From Betaproteobacteria bacterium (GTDB lineage Bacteria; Pseudomonadota; Gammaproteobacteria; Burkholderiales; Burkholderiaceae_C): a stretch of DNA of 64,000 nucleotides. The position numbers were made by a program, and so were the translations under genes. The stretch is from the NCBI GenBank assembly GCA_016704535.1, contig JADIZZ010000020.1:99702-163701 (forward strand), read 5' to 3'. Shown in pieces: positions 37,286 to 46,770 of this stretch; the first letter of the stretch is position 1, and every line of letters begins with the position of its first letter. Under the pieces are notes generated by a model, which saw only the letters and a program-made list of their open reading frames with translations, searched no databases and was not told where the DNA came from.

Positions 37286-37435
37286 GTGCTCAAGGACCTC
37301 TTCACCACCGATGTCGGGCTCATGACCGTGATCGGCCTGACCTTCATGCTGGGGATGGGCGCCTTCTTCATCCGCTACTTCCTGAAGCACATGCGCGAAG
37401 ACGGCGAGGCGGCTGCGCGCCAGCTCAAGCGCTGA
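37286..37435 (+). CDS. DUF3149 small membrane protein
   Basis: 49 residues from a GTG with AGGAGA six bases upstream (37274-37279). The sequence LKDLFTTDVGLMTVIGLTFMLGMG and FFIRYFLKHMRED, a single helix with a basic end, matches the DUF3149 family of short membrane proteins. Function unknown. The frame is open far upstream but that part belongs to another gene's shadow; the ribosome site decides the start. Confidence 0.8.
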   Translation: MLKDLFTTDVGLMTVIGLTFMLGMGAFFIRYFLKHMREDGEAAARQLKR

Positions 37436-37490
37436 ATCCACGAGGTCCGCCGCGCGCGGGCGCATCGGCGGCGGCAAGGAGTTCAGCCCG

Positions 37491-37988
37491 TCAGTACACG
37501 CCGGGCAGGAAACGGGCCGTGCGCGCGCGGTAGGCCGCGTAGCCGGCGTGGTGCACCATCAGCCACCGCTCTTCCAGCCCGGCCTTGGCGCCCAGCACGG
37601 CCGCCAGCGCGACGAGGCATACCCACCCAGGCCAGCCCCCCACCGCGGCCACGCAGGCCGCGCCGCCCAGCAGCACGGCGCTGTACATGGGGTGGCGCAT
37701 CCAGCGGTAGGGCCCCTGCTGCACCAGCTGCCCGCCGGCCTTGGGTGCCGGGTGGATGTTGAAGTTGCCCGGGCGGTTGCTGCCCAGCGCCCAGGCCCCC
37801 AGCCCGACTGCCGCAGCGGCCAGGGCCCAGGCGAAGATGCCTGCACGGCCGCCGAGGAAGTCCGGCGCCGCCAACCAGGCCAGCGCAGCGATGAGCGACA
37901 GCTGCAGCGCCACCAGCACGTGGCCGATGCCCCGTCCGCGGGCGTCGGTGGCCGCGGTGGGTGCCGCGTCGGGGCGGGGGCCTGCCAT
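37491..37988 (-). CDS. Isoprenylcysteine-methyltransferase-like membrane protein
   Basis: 165 residues with four or five membrane helices. The C-terminal half has GPYRWMRHPMYSAVLLGG (the conserved R-H-P-x-Y) and LEERWLMVHHAGYAAYRARTARFLPGVY (E-E-x-L ... Y-x-x-Y), features of the ICMT/PEMT/NNMT-U family. Many bacterial members have unknown substrates. Its ATG overlaps the stop of the methyltransferase gene upstream (TGATG), so the pair is coupled. Confidence 0.82.
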   Translation of the reverse strand: MAGPRPDAAPTAATDARGRGIGHVLVALQLSLIAALAWLAAPDFLGGRAGIFAWALAAAAVGLGAWALGSNRPGNFNIHPAPKAGGQLVQQGPYRWMRHPMYSAVLLGGAACVAAVGGWPGWVCLVALAAVLGAKAGLEERWLMVHHAGYAAYRARTARFLPGVY

Positions 37989-38695
37989 CAGGCTGCCCGG
38001 CGCAGCAGCCGCACGTGCATCGGGCGCTCGAAACGCGCGCCGCCAGGGCTGGCGTGCGGCGCGAAGGCGGCCTGCACGCGAGCGAGCAGGGCATCGTCGA
38101 TGGCATGGTCGCTGAATGTCGTGCGCATCATGCGCTGCTCGAAGTCGGCGAAGTCGCGGAACTGCACCGGCATCACGAAGTGGTGCTCCGTCTCCGCGTC
38201 CCAGAGGTCGGTGCGCAAGGTCGAGTCCACGGCCGCCTGCGCGGCGGCGCGCACCTTGCCCTCGTCGTGGAAGAGCCGCATCACGTCGTTCAGCGGGCCG
38301 GCGTAGACCGGCTCCGAGACGTATAGGTGCCCACCCGGGCGCAGCACGCGGGCAGCCTCGCCCAGCGCCTGCGCCATCAGCGGCAAGGGCACGTGGTGCA
38401 GCGACTTGAGCATGAGCACGAGGTCGAAGCTGCGCTCGCTGAACGGGATGGCCTGCGCCCCCGCGGCCACGAACTGAAGCCCGGCCTGCGGCGCGGCCAG
38501 GTTCTTGGCGTGCTGGCGCGCGTCGACCTCCAGCCCGGTGACATGGGTGTCGGGGTGGCGCGCCAGCAGTGCGCGTGCCAGCGCGGCGTTGCCGCAGCCG
38601 AGTTCGATGATGTCCCGGCCGGCCAGCGGCACGAGCTCGGCCAGCAGTTCGAGTTCGTCCTGGATCAGTGCGGGGGCGGGGATCGTGAGGGACAT
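37988..38695 (-). CDS. Class I SAM-dependent methyltransferase
   Basis: 235 residues with the SAM-binding motif I IIELGCGNAALARALL near 30, an acidic end of beta 2 (GLEVDARQ), and motif LVLMLKSLHHVPLPLM (motif IV/V). It belongs to the Methyltransf_11-like group; the substrate is not evident. It is coupled to the ICMT-like gene downstream and preceded by an 82-base gap. Confidence 0.85.
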   Translation of the reverse strand: MSLTIPAPALIQDELELLAELVPLAGRDIIELGCGNAALARALLARHPDTHVTGLEVDARQHAKNLAAPQAGLQFVAAGAQAIPFSERSFDLVLMLKSLHHVPLPLMAQALGEAARVLRPGGHLYVSEPVYAGPLNDVMRLFHDEGKVRAAAQAAVDSTLRTDLWDAETEHHFVMPVQFRDFADFEQRMMRTTFSDHAIDDALLARVQAAFAPHASPGGARFERPMHVRLLRRAA

Positions 38696-38777
38696 CGGGG
38701 CATCCGGGTTGGGGCTGCCGGCGCAAGCGGCAGCGCGCCGGGCGACAGGACGGGCAGGACCGCGTCGGACAACCGGC

Positions 38778-39647
38778 TCAGCGAGCTGTGGCCATCGGGC
38801 CTCGCCTCAGGGTCAGCAGCCGGCTTTCCAGCGCCGCGGCGTTGAGTACACCGAAGTGTGCCTCGACCTGGCGTCCGGCGGCATCGTAGAACAGCGTCGT
38901 CGGCAGCCCGGGCGAGCCCACCGCCGGGCCCAGCGCGGACGCTGCGTCCAGCAGCACGTTCTGCACCGCGTAGGGCAGGCCGGCCAGGTAGCGACGCACC
39001 GTGGCCTCGCTTTCGCCCTGGTTGACGAAGAGGAAGCGCAGGCCGGCCTCGCGCGCCTGCGCCGCGGCCAGCAGCGGCATCTCTTCGCGGCACGGCGCGC
39101 ACCAGCTGGCCCACAGCACCACCACCGCTGGCAGGCCCTGCGCGGCCTGCGGCAGCGTCAGCCTGCCGGCGCCGTCGAGCGCCGCGACCTCCAGCGCAGG
39201 CATCGGCGTGCCGCGGGCTGGGGTCAGGGCGGCATGCAGGCCGAACCACAGCAGCGCCCCCGCGGTGGCACCTGCGGCCAGCGCACGCCGCAGCGCCGGC
39301 CTGCGCCATGCACGCCAGGCCAGCCAGCCCAAGCCCGCGGCCAGGCCGGCGCCGGCGTGCCAGCCACCGTCGCGCACGTCGATCACCGACCACGGTGCTG
39401 CGAAGTAGGCGTCGGCGTGCAGTGTCACGTAGGCCCCGCGCGCCGCCAGCAGGCCCAGCAGCGCGGCGGTGGTGAAGGCGTCGCCGGCCTGCGCGGCGCG
39501 GCGTGCGGCGCCATCGGGCAAAGCGCCGTCACCCGCCTGCGGCCGTCGCGCCAGCCGCGAGGCCAGCCACTGCGCGGTCAGCACTGCACCCAGCAGCAGC
39601 AACGGCGGCAGCGGCAGCGCCAGCGGGCCGAGCGAGATCGCGAGCAT
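38778..39647 (-). CDS. Lgt-like membrane domain fused to a TlpA thioredoxin
   Basis: 289 residues. The first half has several helices and a prolipoprotein-diacylglyceryl-transferase-like sequence (AARGAYVTLHADAYF, VIDVRDGGWHAGAGLAAG), but the active-site motif of real Lgt is not seen. The second half is a TlpA/ResA thioredoxin domain with VVLWASWCAPCREEMP (CAPC) and GSPGLPTTLFYD (cis-Pro). Likely a membrane-anchored periplasmic thiol-disulfide reductant. The arrangement is found in several Burkholderiales. Function of the membrane part is unknown. Confidence 0.82.
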   Translation of the reverse strand: MLAISLGPLALPLPPLLLLGAVLTAQWLASRLARRPQAGDGALPDGAARRAAQAGDAFTTAALLGLLAARGAYVTLHADAYFAAPWSVIDVRDGGWHAGAGLAAGLGWLAWRAWRRPALRRALAAGATAGALLWFGLHAALTPARGTPMPALEVAALDGAGRLTLPQAAQGLPAVVVLWASWCAPCREEMPLLAAAQAREAGLRFLFVNQGESEATVRRYLAGLPYAVQNVLLDAASALGPAVGSPGLPTTLFYDAAGRQVEAHFGVLNAAALESRLLTLRRGPMATAR

Positions 39648-39807
39648 CGTCAGCTGCCCCGGCCGGCGTGCGCGGGCGTGGTGGCGTGCCTCACCGCGTC
39701 AGGCCAGCGCCGCCCCGGGGCCTGCCTTTGCGGGGTCTTGATCAGGTGCATACGCAATTGTCGAACACCAGGCCTGGCCCATGCCGGTGCGGGGGCTGTG
39801 CGCGCCT

Positions 39808-42432
39808 ATGATCCAGCGCATGCAAACGGCCGTCGAACAGCCGCATACGCAGCCGTCCGCCGAGGTTGCGCAGCGCTTGCGGGTGCAGGTTGACGAAGGC
39901 CTGGCGGCCGACGAGGTCAGCGCGCGCCAGCAGCGTTTTGGCGCCAACCGCCTGCCGGAGGCTCCGCCGCGCTCGGTGTGGCAGCGCGTGCTGGCTCAGT
40001 TTCGCGACTTCATGATCCTGGTGCTGCTGGCCGCGGCGGTGGTCTCCGGGCTGATCGGCGACCTGGCCGACACGGTGGTCATCCTCGTCATCGTGCTGCT
40101 GAATGCCGCCATCGGCTTCTGGCAGGAATGGCGTGCCGACCAGGCCCTGGCTGCGCTGCAGCGCATGGCCTCGCCGCACGCCACTGTGCGCCGCGGCGGT
40201 GGCCAGGTGCAGGTGGTGGATACCGCGCACCTGGTGCCCGGCGACGTGGTGCTGCTGGAGGCCGGCAGCCTGGTGCCGGCCGACCTGCGGCTGCATGCGG
40301 TGGCGCAGTTGCGGGTCGACGAATCGGCGCTCACCGGAGAGTCGGTGACGGTGGAAAAGACCGACACCGGCCTGCCGGCCTTGCCCGGGGGTGAACACCC
40401 GCTGGGTGACCGCATCAACATGGCCTTCAAGGGCACGCTGGTGACGCACGGCCGCGCCGAAGGCCTGGTGGTGGCCACTGGCGCACAGACCCAGCTGGGC
40501 CAGGTGGCCACGTTGCTGGGCGAGGCCGGTGAACGTGCCACGCCGCTGCAGCAGCGGCTGGCGGCCTTCGGCAAGCGGCTGTCGGTGGTGGTGCTGGCCA
40601 TCTGCGCGGTGATCTTCGCCATCGGCGTGCTGCGTGGCGAGGACGTGCTGCTGATGGCGCTCACCGCCATCAGCCTGGCGGTGGCCGCCATCCCCGAAGC
40701 GCTGCCCGCGGTGGTGACGGTACTGCTGGCGCTGGGCGCGCGGCGGCTGGTCAACGTCAACGCACTGGTGCGCCGGCTGCCCGCGGTGGAGACGCTGGGT
40801 TCGGTGACGGTGATCTGCTCGGACAAGACCGGCACGCTGACGCTGAACCGCATGACGCTGCGCGAGCACCGCACCTGGGCAACGAGCGACGCCGCGCTGT
40901 GGACCGCGCTGGTGCTGTGCAACGACGCCGTGGCCGGCGACGAGGGATGGCTGGGCGACCCCACCGAGACGGCGCTGCTCGAAGCGGCGCAGGCCGCGGG
41001 CATCGAGGTCAGTGCATTGAAGGCCGCCCGGCCGCGGCGGAAGGAATGGCCATTCGACGCCGACCGCAAGCGCATGAGCACGCTTCATGCGCAGGTGGCG
41101 GAAGACACGGCAGATGCGCCCCCGGCGCCCGGCGGTTGGCGGGCCTACGTCAAGGGTGCGCCCGAGTCGGTGCTGCCGCGCTGCGTGGCGGGCGCAGCGC
41201 GCGACGAGGCGCTGGCCCTGGCCACGCAGTGGGCGGCGCAGGGCCTGCGTGTACTGGCGGTCGCGCAGCGCGAGGGCCAGGAGGAGGTGAGCACGCTCGA
41301 CGCCGACGCGTTCGAGCAGGGCCTGGTGCTCATCGGCCTGGTTGGCCTCATCGACCCGCCGCGCCCCGAAGCGCGCCTTGCGGTGGCCGAATGCCTGACG
41401 GCCGGCATCCGCCCGGTGATGATCACCGGCGACCATCCGGCCACTGCGCTGGCCATTGCGCGCGATCTGGGCATCGTTGCCGATGGCCGCGGCGTGGTGA
41501 CCACCGGCCCCGAGCTGGCGCAGCTCGACGACGCTGCGCTGGCCGCACTGGTGCCCCGCGTGGCCGTCTATGCGCGCATGGACCCGGCACAGAAGATCCG
41601 CATCGTGCAGGCGCTGCAGTCGCGCGGCGACTTCGTCGCGATGACGGGCGACGGCGTCAACGACGCGCCGGCGCTGAAGGCTGCCGACATCGGCGTGGCC
41701 ATGGGCAAGGGGGGCACCGACGTGGCGCGCGAGGCTTCGGCGCTGGTGCTGCTGGACGACAACTTCGCCACCATCGTCAGCGCGGTGCGCGAAGGCCGGC
41801 GCATCTTCGACAACATCCGCAAGTTCATCCGCTACGCGCTCACCGGCAATTCGGGCGAGATCTGGGTGTTGTTCCTGGCGCCTCTGCTGGGCATGCCGAT
41901 TGCGCTGCTGCCCATCCACATCCTGTGGGTGAACCTGGTCACCGATGGCCTGCCCGGGCTGGCGCTGGCCGCCGAGCCGGCCGAGAAGGGCGTGATGCAG
42001 CGTCCGCCGCGGGCGCCGAACGAAAGCGTCTTCGCACACGGACTGTGGCAGCACGCGCTGCTGGTGGGCCTGCTGATGGGCGCGCTGTGCCTGGGCGTGC
42101 AGGCCTGGGCGCTTAGCGATGGCAACACGCGCTGGCAGACGATGGTCTTCACCGTGCTGACGCTGGCGCAGATGGCGCATGTGCTGGCCATCCGTTCCGA
42201 ACGCGACTCGCTGTTCACGCAGGGCCTGCGCAGCAACCTGCCGCTACTGGGCGCGGTGGCGCTGACGCTGATGCTGCAGCTGGCGACGATCTACGTGCCC
42301 GTGCTGCAGCCCATCTTCCGCACCCAAGCGCTGAGTGCCGGCGAGCTGGCGCTGTGCTTCGCGCTCGCCGCGGTGGTGTTCGGCGCGGTCGAAGTCGAGA
42401 AAGCCTGGCGGCGACGCCGGGCGCCCGCCTGA
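39808..42432 (+). CDS. P-type cation-transporting ATPase (Ca2+-like, P2)
   Basis: About 874 residues. All P-type motifs are present: DESALTGESVTVEK, AIPEALPAVV (helix 4), CSDKTGTLTLN with phosphorylated Asp near residue 339, VKGAPESVLPRC, PVMITGDHPATA, and MTGDGVNDAPALKAADIGVAMG. Helix 6 has WVNLVTDGLPGLALA, whose Asn and Asp match Ca2+ ligands. The N-terminal cation ATPase domain and four C-terminal helices are complete. Substrate is probably Ca2+ or Mn2+; Na+ or H+ remain possible. ATG codons at 39781, 39808 and 39820 are candidates and no ribosome site decides. It is divergent from the TlpA gene. Confidence 0.88.
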   Translation: MIQRMQTAVEQPHTQPSAEVAQRLRVQVDEGLAADEVSARQQRFGANRLPEAPPRSVWQRVLAQFRDFMILVLLAAAVVSGLIGDLADTVVILVIVLLNAAIGFWQEWRADQALAALQRMASPHATVRRGGGQVQVVDTAHLVPGDVVLLEAGSLVPADLRLHAVAQLRVDESALTGESVTVEKTDTGLPALPGGEHPLGDRINMAFKGTLVTHGRAEGLVVATGAQTQLGQVATLLGEAGERATPLQQRLAAFGKRLSVVVLAICAVIFAIGVLRGEDVLLMALTAISLAVAAIPEALPAVVTVLLALGARRLVNVNALVRRLPAVETLGSVTVICSDKTGTLTLNRMTLREHRTWATSDAALWTALVLCNDAVAGDEGWLGDPTETALLEAAQAAGIEVSALKAARPRRKEWPFDADRKRMSTLHAQVAEDTADAPPAPGGWRAYVKGAPESVLPRCVAGAARDEALALATQWAAQGLRVLAVAQREGQEEVSTLDADAFEQGLVLIGLVGLIDPPRPEARLAVAECLTAGIRPVMITGDHPATALAIARDLGIVADGRGVVTTGPELAQLDDAALAALVPRVAVYARMDPAQKIRIVQALQSRGDFVAMTGDGVNDAPALKAADIGVAMGKGGTDVAREASALVLLDDNFATIVSAVREGRRIFDNIRKFIRYALTGNSGEIWVLFLAPLLGMPIALLPIHILWVNLVTDGLPGLALAAEPAEKGVMQRPPRAPNESVFAHGLWQHALLVGLLMGALCLGVQAWALSDGNTRWQTMVFTVLTLAQMAHVLAIRSERDSLFTQGLRSNLPLLGAVALTLMLQLATIYVPVLQPIFRTQALSAGELALCFALAAVVFGAVEVEKAWRRRRAPA

Positions 42433-42561
42433 TGCGGGAGCGACGACGGGCGTGAAGGTCGAAGGTCACAACGCGCTTGAACTGTTCATTGCTCCCGAGG
42501 TACCTCATGACATCGGCCCTTACTGGCCAGGTCGGTGAGCACGTCTTCGAGGTGGCCCCTG

Positions 42562-44694
42562 TCAGCCAAACCAGAGTGCCGGGTCCAGCATCTGGATGCT
42601 GCCGACGAAACTGACCCCGCCGTCGTCGACCATGGCCTGCACGTTGAGGTCCAGGCTGGCCGCCCAGGCGAACACATCGGCCTGCGAGGCCCACGTCTTG
42701 TCGGCGCCGATCTGCGCGGCGTAGGCGGTCACCACCTCGGCCGTCGGCGCCTCACCCACCAGGCGCGTATAGAGGTGCGCCACCAGGTCGGCATTGCTCA
42801 GGTTCGGCGGCGCATAGCTGTCGAGCATCGCAGCAGCCAGCGCCCGCATGTCGGCGCTCCCGTCGGCTACAGCCGTCCAGCGGCTCAGCTCCGGCTGGGT
42901 CGGCAGCTGGCCGAAGGCAGCCTGCCACAGCGCCGCGGCCTGAAAGGCCTTGCCGTCGGCGGTGGTGTCGATGGCGTAAAGACCATCATCGAGCCGCACA
43001 CGCTCGATACCTGTCAGGTCGACAGTGCCCAGCGAACTGCCCAGCCGGGCGAGCTGGCCGGGCTGGAAAACGAAGTCGGCCGGCCGCTGCAGCACGTCGG
43101 CAGTCGTCACCGGCAGCACCAGCGTGTCCACGCCGGCGCCGCCGTCGATTCGATCGGCACCACCCCAGGCGTGCACGATGTCGTTGCCGGCACCCGCGCC
43201 GATGCGATCGGCCAAGGGCGTACCGATCAGCGCATCAGCGTCGTTGCCGCCGTCCAGGTTCAGGCCGCGGGTGGCGAAACTGCGTGTCTGGATGCCCTCG
43301 ACGCTGCCGTCGCCGCCGCTATAGCCGTCGCTCGCCGCCAGCCAGGTGACCGAGAAGCGTCCGTCCTGCAGCGCCGCCAGCCGGGCCTGGCTCTGGTGGC
43401 CGCCAGCCTCGTGCACCACCACGGTGTCCCCCAGTGACTGGCCGTTGGCGTCGAAGGCGCGCACATGGGTGTCGACCCAGCCGCGACCGGTCCAGGCTAC
43501 GGCAAAACCGCCGCCGTCCAGGCCCACCAGGTCGCTGAGGCCCAGGGACTGGTCTTCACCGGAGACCGCCACCTCGGAACCCATGCGTTGACCCTGGGCA
43601 TCGAACACCTGCGCACGCAGCAGCAACGTCCAGTCGCCGCGCGTGGCGTCGGCCGGCAGCCTGGTCTGCCAAACTGCAACGAAGCCGCCGCCATCGAGCG
43701 CAGCCACGCGCACCTGACTCTGCTCGGACGTCGTCGTGCCGTTGACGACGAAGGTGTCGCCACGCGGCGCGCCGTCGGCGTTGACCAGGCGCGCACGGAT
43801 GCCGCTGCCGTCGCCGTCGCCGCTGGCGGGGTCGCGGTGCGTCCAGGCCAGCACCAGGCCGCCGTCAGACAGGCCGTCGGCGCTCCACTGCGCACCGGCT
43901 CCCTGGCCGCCGATGGCCTGGACCACCTCGGAACCCAGCGCACCCCCGGCAGCGTCGTGCAAACGCACCACCAGCTTGGCCGAGTCGTAGTAATAGCCAT
44001 CCAGCCAGATGTGCGCTGCGCCTCCGCCGGCCAGCGCCTCCGGAGACGGCGAGAAGCACCAGCTGCCGGTCCAGACCTGCTCGCTGCCCAGTGCCTGGCC
44101 ATCGGCGCCGTAGACCCGGGCCTTGATTCCCGGGCCGCCTCCGCAGCCATTGGCATTGCAGGACAACGACCAGTCCTCCCAGGCCATCAGGAAGCGCCCG
44201 CTCTCCAGCGCCGCGACCGACACCCCCCTCTGGTCGTTGGCTGTGGTCTGGTTCACGAGCACCTGGGCGCCCAGCGCCTGCCCATGCGGAGAGAAGAAGC
44301 GTGCCATCGCCGCCTGGCTGCCGGGCAGGTCTTCGGTGTCGCTGCCCGGATGATCGGCTCCGCCCCAGAATCCCCAACCGTCGGTCCAGGTGACCGCGAT
44401 GCTGCCGTCGGGAGTGACCGCCACGTCGGGATCGACCTGCCAGCCGCGGTCGCGGTTGTTGACGGCGATCTCGGGGCCGCGGGCCGTGCCGTCGGTGTTG
44501 AAAAGGCGCATGCGGATGTCCGACGCGGCGTTGCCGGCGCCGGGCAGCAGCCCCTCACCCTGTGCGTCGTAGTTGACCCAGACGGCGACGTAGCCGCCGT
44601 CGGGCAAGGCCGCCACCTGGGCCGCGCCCTGCGACCCGTAGCGCTCCTGGTTGACCGACTTGACGTTGCCATAGGGCAGTGCCGACGCAGCCAT
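42562..44694 (-). CDS. RTX-like calcium-binding protein with DUF4214 C-terminus
   Basis: About 710 residues. Residues 1-500 are built of repeated beta units of the form ALxxGGFVAVWxxxxxxxxDG...RARxFxADG, probably a beta-propeller. A short RTX array follows near 510-540 (GNDADALIG, GAGAGNDIVHAWGGADRIDGGAG), then a DUF4214 region at the C-terminus (FQAAALWQAAFGQLPTQPELSRW). No N-terminal signal peptide, which fits type I secretion, but no type I transporter genes are nearby. AAAGGA sits seven bases before the ATG at 44694; in-frame ATGs at 44700 and 44709 are weaker. Role unknown; surface or matrix protein is a guess. Confidence 0.75.
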   Translation of the reverse strand: MAASALPYGNVKSVNQERYGSQGAAQVAALPDGGYVAVWVNYDAQGEGLLPGAGNAASDIRMRLFNTDGTARGPEIAVNNRDRGWQVDPDVAVTPDGSIAVTWTDGWGFWGGADHPGSDTEDLPGSQAAMARFFSPHGQALGAQVLVNQTTANDQRGVSVAALESGRFLMAWEDWSLSCNANGCGGGPGIKARVYGADGQALGSEQVWTGSWCFSPSPEALAGGGAAHIWLDGYYYDSAKLVVRLHDAAGGALGSEVVQAIGGQGAGAQWSADGLSDGGLVLAWTHRDPASGDGDGSGIRARLVNADGAPRGDTFVVNGTTTSEQSQVRVAALDGGGFVAVWQTRLPADATRGDWTLLLRAQVFDAQGQRMGSEVAVSGEDQSLGLSDLVGLDGGGFAVAWTGRGWVDTHVRAFDANGQSLGDTVVVHEAGGHQSQARLAALQDGRFSVTWLAASDGYSGGDGSVEGIQTRSFATRGLNLDGGNDADALIGTPLADRIGAGAGNDIVHAWGGADRIDGGAGVDTLVLPVTTADVLQRPADFVFQPGQLARLGSSLGTVDLTGIERVRLDDGLYAIDTTADGKAFQAAALWQAAFGQLPTQPELSRWTAVADGSADMRALAAAMLDSYAPPNLSNADLVAHLYTRLVGEAPTAEVVTAYAAQIGADKTWASQADVFAWAASLDLNVQAMVDDGGVSFVGSIQMLDPALWFG

Positions 44695-44956
44695 GTTCAT
44701 TCCTTTCATGAACGCGATCCGAACATGGCCGATCTGATGCCGACGCGTCCTGCTCCCCCTTGTGCCAAGTCAAGTCGGCGGCTTTGCTGTGTCGAGCGTG
44801 CTCTCTAGTTGGGGCAACGTGGTTGCCCTTCGATGTCGGTTTCCCGGGCCGGAGGATGCGGGCCCAGTGGCTCGGGAACCTAGGCGGCGCTCGAGGTCGC
44901 CGCCGGCCGGGATGACCGGTGCCTCACGCTGCCCGTCGGTGCTGCACACTCTGCGC

Positions 44957-46156
44957 ATGCCACGCCCAGCCCCCGCCCGAGCCCTGCCCGCGGTGCCGGG
45001 CTGGCCACGCGCCCGCATCGATACGCGGCTGCCCTCTCCGGCCAGCCGCGGCGATGCCGATCGGGCCCGGTTCTGGACCGATCTGGAAGCGCCGCTCGAC
45101 CCGACCCGCCTACCGGCGGTGATCCAGAACGACCGGCCGGGTCGGGCGCGCCGTGCAGGCCGGCGCGTCCTGATCGGCGCCCTGGTGCTGCTGCTGCTGT
45201 CAGGCGCGGCCCACCTCACGCTGTGGGCCGACGCGCCGTGGGAAGAGATCCTGCTGGGCGTGGCCGGCCTGCCCGCGCTCCTGGCCTTGCTGGGCGCGGC
45301 ATTGCTGTGGGCGGTGCGCGGCCAGCCCGACTCCCTGCGGCTGGAGCTGAGTGCCCACCGCGTGCGCTTCGGCTTGCCACCGACGCAGTGGGAGGAGGCG
45401 CTGTCGGCCTACGCTGGGCTGGCCTTGCGCCGCCATCTGATCCGGGACCCGACCCGCAACCTGGCTCGTCACTACTCGAGCGGCGAACGGGCAGCCGGCA
45501 TGGACCGGCGCGTCGAGCGCTGGTGGATTGAACTCGTGCACGAAGACCCAAAACGCACCGTGGTGCTGTGGGCCAGCGACGAGCCCATGGACGATGGCCT
45601 GGAGCGCGTCGACGCCCTCGCCGCATCACTGGGCCTGCCGATCCTGACCACCTCCGACCGTTACTGGGTCGACGACGCGGACGACATCGAGTTGCCAGCG
45701 GCCCGCTCCGCAGCCGAAAGCTCGGCCAGGCGCGCGCTGGCCGCTGGCAGCGGGCGTTGGATCCCCACGCTGCTTGCGCTGTGCGTGATGCTGCCCCTTG
45801 CAGTGGGCACGGGCTGGCTGGCCTGGACGGTGTCGCAACAGACCCAGGCGGTGCTGCAGACATGGCAGCCGGTGCAGGTGACGGTGTTGGACAAGTCGGG
45901 CGTCGACACGATGCGCCTGGCCATCGTCGATGCCGGCGGCCAGCGGCGCGATGCCGATGTGACGCGCACGACCGACCTCAAGGCCTACGCCACGGGCGAG
46001 AGTTTTGCGGCCTACGCCGACCCTGCCCAGCCGGACGTGCTGCGCCCGGCCAGCGCCGCTTCTCTGTGGGGTGGCGTCGGCTTCCTGATCTTCTTCGCAG
46101 CCGTGTTCGGCGGCATTGCGCTCTTCCTGCTGCGCACCCGCCTCGCGCCGCAATAG
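44957..46156 (+). CDS. DUF3592-like membrane protein
   Basis: 399 residues with four membrane helices: two near residues 60-110 (VLIGALVLLLLSGAAHLTL; ILLGVAGLPALLALLGAALLW), one near 280 (WIPTLLALCVMLPLAVG) and one at the C-terminus. The stretch PVQVTVLDKSGVD... to DPAQPDVLRPASA is a DUF3592 domain. Between the helices lies a cytoplasmic domain without recognised motif. An ATG at 44912 is an alternative start. Function unknown. It faces the two minus-strand genes that follow, and its stop is 23 bases from theirs. Confidence 0.6.
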   Translation: MPRPAPARALPAVPGWPRARIDTRLPSPASRGDADRARFWTDLEAPLDPTRLPAVIQNDRPGRARRAGRRVLIGALVLLLLSGAAHLTLWADAPWEEILLGVAGLPALLALLGAALLWAVRGQPDSLRLELSAHRVRFGLPPTQWEEALSAYAGLALRRHLIRDPTRNLARHYSSGERAAGMDRRVERWWIELVHEDPKRTVVLWASDEPMDDGLERVDALAASLGLPILTTSDRYWVDDADDIELPAARSAAESSARRALAAGSGRWIPTLLALCVMLPLAVGTGWLAWTVSQQTQAVLQTWQPVQVTVLDKSGVDTMRLAIVDAGGQRRDADVTRTTDLKAYATGESFAAYADPAQPDVLRPASAASLWGGVGFLIFFAAVFGGIALFLLRTRLAPQ

Positions 46157-46179
46157 TCGCGTCGCCAGGCCCGGGTCGC

Positions 46180-46770
46180 TCAGTCGCGCGGCGCCAGGCG
46201 CAGCCACAGCTGCGCATCGAAGGGCACAGGCACCCCAGCGGCCGCGGTGCTTGCCGGGACACTGGCAGCGTGCACATCCGCGCGACCGAACAGCAGCTTT
46301 TCGTGGCCGACCCCCAGCACGCGGTAGGCCGTGCCCTCGAAAGGCGCAGCCAGGCGCTGCAGAAGCCGCGGATCCTTGAAGACGAAGTCGGCCAGACGCT
46401 CGCGCTCGCCCGTCGGGGTACGAGCGATGCGGAAAGCCCAGCCCGGCGATGCCAGGGCCACGTCGGCGATGTGCTGCGAAAGCCACGGATAGTGCAGCGC
46501 GCGCCCCAGGGCCAGCGAGGACACCGCCGCAGTCGAACGCGGGCGGTCGTGCAGCCATTGCACGATCACCTGCTGGTAGGCCGCTTCGTCCACCCTGCAC
46601 GAAGCGGCTGACGAGACATCCGGACGCAGCGACGCCGACACGCCCGAGGGAGCCTCTTCGATGAACGGCGCGCAGGTGGCGCCGGCCACCAGGCTGGCGG
46701 CCAGGCCCGCAGCCAGGGCCACCGGGCGCAGCGCAACCCTGCCACCGCCGAATCGGCGAGCAGCCGTCAC
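46180..46770 (-). CDS. Exported protein of unknown function
   Basis: 196 residues from a GTG at 46770, with a signal peptide (ALRPVALAAGLAASLVAGATC). The mature part contains conserved-looking LADFVFKDPRLLQRLAAPFEGTAYRVLGVG but no family I recognise. It is coupled to the upstream gene by the four-base overlap GTGA, which supports this start. The C-terminus ends DAQLWLRLAPRD. Two-gene operon with 46767-47720. Confidence 0.55.
   Translation of the reverse strand: MTAARRFGGGRVALRPVALAAGLAASLVAGATCAPFIEEAPSGVSASLRPDVSSAASCRVDEAAYQQVIVQWLHDRPRSTAAVSSLALGRALHYPWLSQHIADVALASPGWAFRIARTPTGERERLADFVFKDPRLLQRLAAPFEGTAYRVLGVGHEKLLFGRADVHAASVPASTAAAGVPVPFDAQLWLRLAPRD

Noticed and set aside
39742..42180. 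An 812-codon frame on the minus strand opposite the P-type ATPase
   Set aside because: Gln/His/Arg-rich shadow; all P-type motifs are on the plus strand.
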